This document shows positions 4,700-5,611 of a stretch of DNA of 5,611 bases, piece after piece. Source of the DNA: Spirochaetaceae bacterium (GTDB taxonomy: Bacteria; Spirochaetota; Spirochaetia; UBA9216). The position numbers were made by a program, and so were the translations under genes. The DNA is taken from positions 1 through 5,611 of the forward strand of contig JAQQAK010000437.1 of assembly GCA_028527945.1 (NCBI GenBank), in the 5' to 3' direction. Below the pieces are notes generated by a model, which searched no databases, was not told where the DNA came from, and saw only the letters and a list, made by a program, of their open reading frames with translations. Position 1 is the first letter of the stretch. Each line of letters opens with the position of its first letter.

Positions 4700-4717
4700 A
4701 GTTAAGGAGCCTATTAT

Positions 4718-4975
4718 ATGTTAGTTTCAGTTGTTCCAATTGGTAATTCAAGAGGGATTCGAATTCCTAAAAGCGTACTACAACAATTAGATATTCAAGA
4801 AAAAGTTGAAATAGAGATCCATGAAAAAGAGCTTCTCATAAAACCTGTAAGAAAAAAAACAAGAGAAGGATGGAATGAAAAGTTTATTGAAATGCATAAA
4901 AATGGAGAAGATGAACTTTATATTAGGGAAAACACAGCGTTAACAGAAAAGGATGAGTTTGAGTGGGAATGGTAA
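4718..4975 (+). CDS. mazE: MazE-family antitoxin (AbrB/SpoVT fold), 85 aa
   Basis: ATG 4718 follows AAGGAG with 8 bases of spacing. The N-terminal swapped-hairpin DNA-binding domain is unmistakable: VVPIGNSRGIRIPKSVL (residues 5-21), QEKVEIEI and KELLIKPVRK, matching the GNS-x-x-V/I-R-I-P core of MazE. The C-terminal half is charged and ends DEFEWEW, the acidic aromatic tail typical of MazE antitoxins, which occupies the RNA-binding groove of the MazF dimer. It neutralises the downstream MazF and, with it, should repress the operon through the inverted repeat over the -10 box. Its stop overlaps the mazF start (ATGGTAA), giving translational coupling that keeps antitoxin synthesis ahead of toxin. 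Confidence 0.9.
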   Translation: MLVSVVPIGNSRGIRIPKSVLQQLDIQEKVEIEIHEKELLIKPVRKKTREGWNEKFIEMHKNGEDELYIRENTALTEKDEFEWEW

Positions 4976-5292
4976 TAAATCAATATGATGTTTTATTAAT
5001 TAATTTAGATCCAACTATAGGGCATGAAATAAAAAAAACAAGACCATGTTTAGTAATTTCCCCAAATGAAATGAATAAAAATATTAAGACTATAATAATC
5101 GCTCCAATGACTACAAAATCACATCCTTATCCTACTAGAATTCCAATTACCTTTGACAACAAAGAGGGATGGATAGTTTTAGATCAAATACGAACAGTTG
5201 ACAGAGCAAGGTTATTAAAAAGAATTGGGAAAATTAATTCAAAAGAAATTAATATGGTAAAAAATATACTAAAAGAAATGCTAATTGATTAA
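4969..5292 (+). CDS. mazF: MazF/PemK-family endoribonuclease toxin, 107 aa
   Basis: I chose ATG 4969, which overlaps the mazE stop by 7 bases and follows AAGGATGAG (4949-4957), rather than GTG 4963. MazF cleaves single-stranded mRNA at short sequence motifs in the cytoplasm and is held inactive by MazE. The family pattern is complete: YDVLLINLDPTIGHE (6-20), KTRPCLVISP (23-32), IIIAPMTTKS (42-51), PITFDNKEGWIVLDQIRTVDRARL and IGKI. With this start the catalytic pair of Bacillus-type MazF, Arg25 and Thr48, falls at exactly R25 and T48 here, which supports both function and start. Length is normal and no disruption is seen, so the toxin should be active. The cleavage motif cannot be predicted from sequence. 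Confidence 0.93.
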   Translation: MVINQYDVLLINLDPTIGHEIKKTRPCLVISPNEMNKNIKTIIIAPMTTKSHPYPTRIPITFDNKEGWIVLDQIRTVDRARLLKRIGKINSKEINMVKNILKEMLID

Positions 5293-5447
5293 TCTATTTA
5301 GGATTTTAATATTAGAAAGTTATTATATATTTTGTCGATGTTTGTGGCGTGGTAATCTTGATTTTTATTGGGAATCATATAAAAGTCATGAGCAAGCAAT
5401 AAAAGTGATAACTAAATAATTGAAAATATTAAATAATAATATTGAAT

Positions 5448-5453
5448 TATAAT
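5448..5453 (+). promoter_or_regulatory. -10 box candidate for the right-edge gene
   Basis: TATAAT lies 22 bases before the ATG at 5476. A TTGAAA at 5420-5425 is too far upstream (22 bases) to be its normal -35 partner, so this is only a partial promoter match. The leader would be very short. Confidence 0.3.
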
Positions 5454-5475
5454 CTTAAATACAAAGGATATAATA

Positions 5476-5611
5476 ATGGAAAAGTTTGATTTTATTGCCG
5501 ACTCAAAATACAAAGACATATTAGAACGTGATTATATAGAAATTGAAAAATCAGTTAAAAATCAAAGCTTAAAATCGGCTGCAGTTTTATCTGGTAGTAT
5601 TCTCGAAACAC
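5476..5611 (+). CDS. N-terminus of an unidentified protein (3' end outside window)
   Basis: ATG 5476 follows AAAGGA (5463-5468) with good spacing, and the frame stays open to the window edge for 45 codons. The visible part reads MEKFDFIADSKYKDILERD, then an acidic helix, then LKSAAVLSGSILET. It looks helical throughout. The closing A-x-V-L-x-G-S-I-x-E pattern is one I loosely associate with uncharacterised helical proteins whose N-termini begin 'DFI.D...ILERDY', but I cannot name a function. It lies 183 bases after mazF with no attC between them, so either it shares mazEF's cassette or the array structure changes here. Confidence 0.65.
   Translation, partial: MEKFDFIADSKYKDILERDYIEIEKSVKNQSLKSAAVLSGSILET

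Noticed and set aside
5285..5419. Small + frame of 44 codons overlapping the mazF stop, containing WRGNLDFYWESYKSHEQAIK
   Set aside because: The stretch looks somewhat protein-like, but the only start is a TTG inside mazF without a clear ribosome binding site. It may be a gene remnant, which is too uncertain to call.

Overview
The window is an AT-rich stretch in which all recognisable genes lie on the + strand. It is interrupted at three places by GC-rich, near-identical inverted-repeat blocks of about 155 bp (612-769, 2254-2408, 4438-4590). Each block begins with an R''-like box ending in ATAAC and ends with an R'-like box GTTATAY. Each has a second arm pair with one unpaired base in the 5' arm, and each encloses a long variable hairpin. 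This is the architecture of integron attC sites, so I read the window as part of a chromosomal integron cassette array. The AT-rich composition, the lipoprotein and the attC style fit a Treponema denticola-like oral spirochete, a group known to carry a chromosomal integron. That assignment is recollection and inference, not a search result. No integrase gene or attI site is in the window.

Layout: (A) positions 1-763 are the end of a cassette with two overlapping small membrane-protein genes (one cut by the window edge) and attC1. (B) Positions 764-2402 are a complete cassette with an AbrB-like antitoxin and RelE/ParE-like toxin pair on its own promoter, a lipoprotein gene with its own -10 box, and attC2. 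(C) Positions 2403-4584 are a complete cassette with a long leader rich in inverted repeats. It carries a two-TM coiled-coil protein whose reading frame is split by a -1 shift at a TTTAAAA heptamer, then kdsA (Kdo-8-phosphate synthase, metal-dependent type, TTG start), and attC3. (D) From 4585 onward there is a mazEF toxin-antitoxin operon on a near-consensus promoter overlapped by a perfect inverted repeat. A further gene follows that runs off the right edge, with no attC between it and mazF.

The genes do not form one pathway. They share a mode of carriage: forward-facing cassettes, several with their own promoters, two of them guarded by toxin-antitoxin modules that would penalise cassette loss. 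The points most worth following are the covarying attC structures, the metal-dependent kdsA carried as a cassette, and the split membrane gene, which is either a decayed gene or a programmed -1 frameshift. The two toxin-antitoxin promoters also each carry an inverted repeat that looks like an autoregulatory operator.
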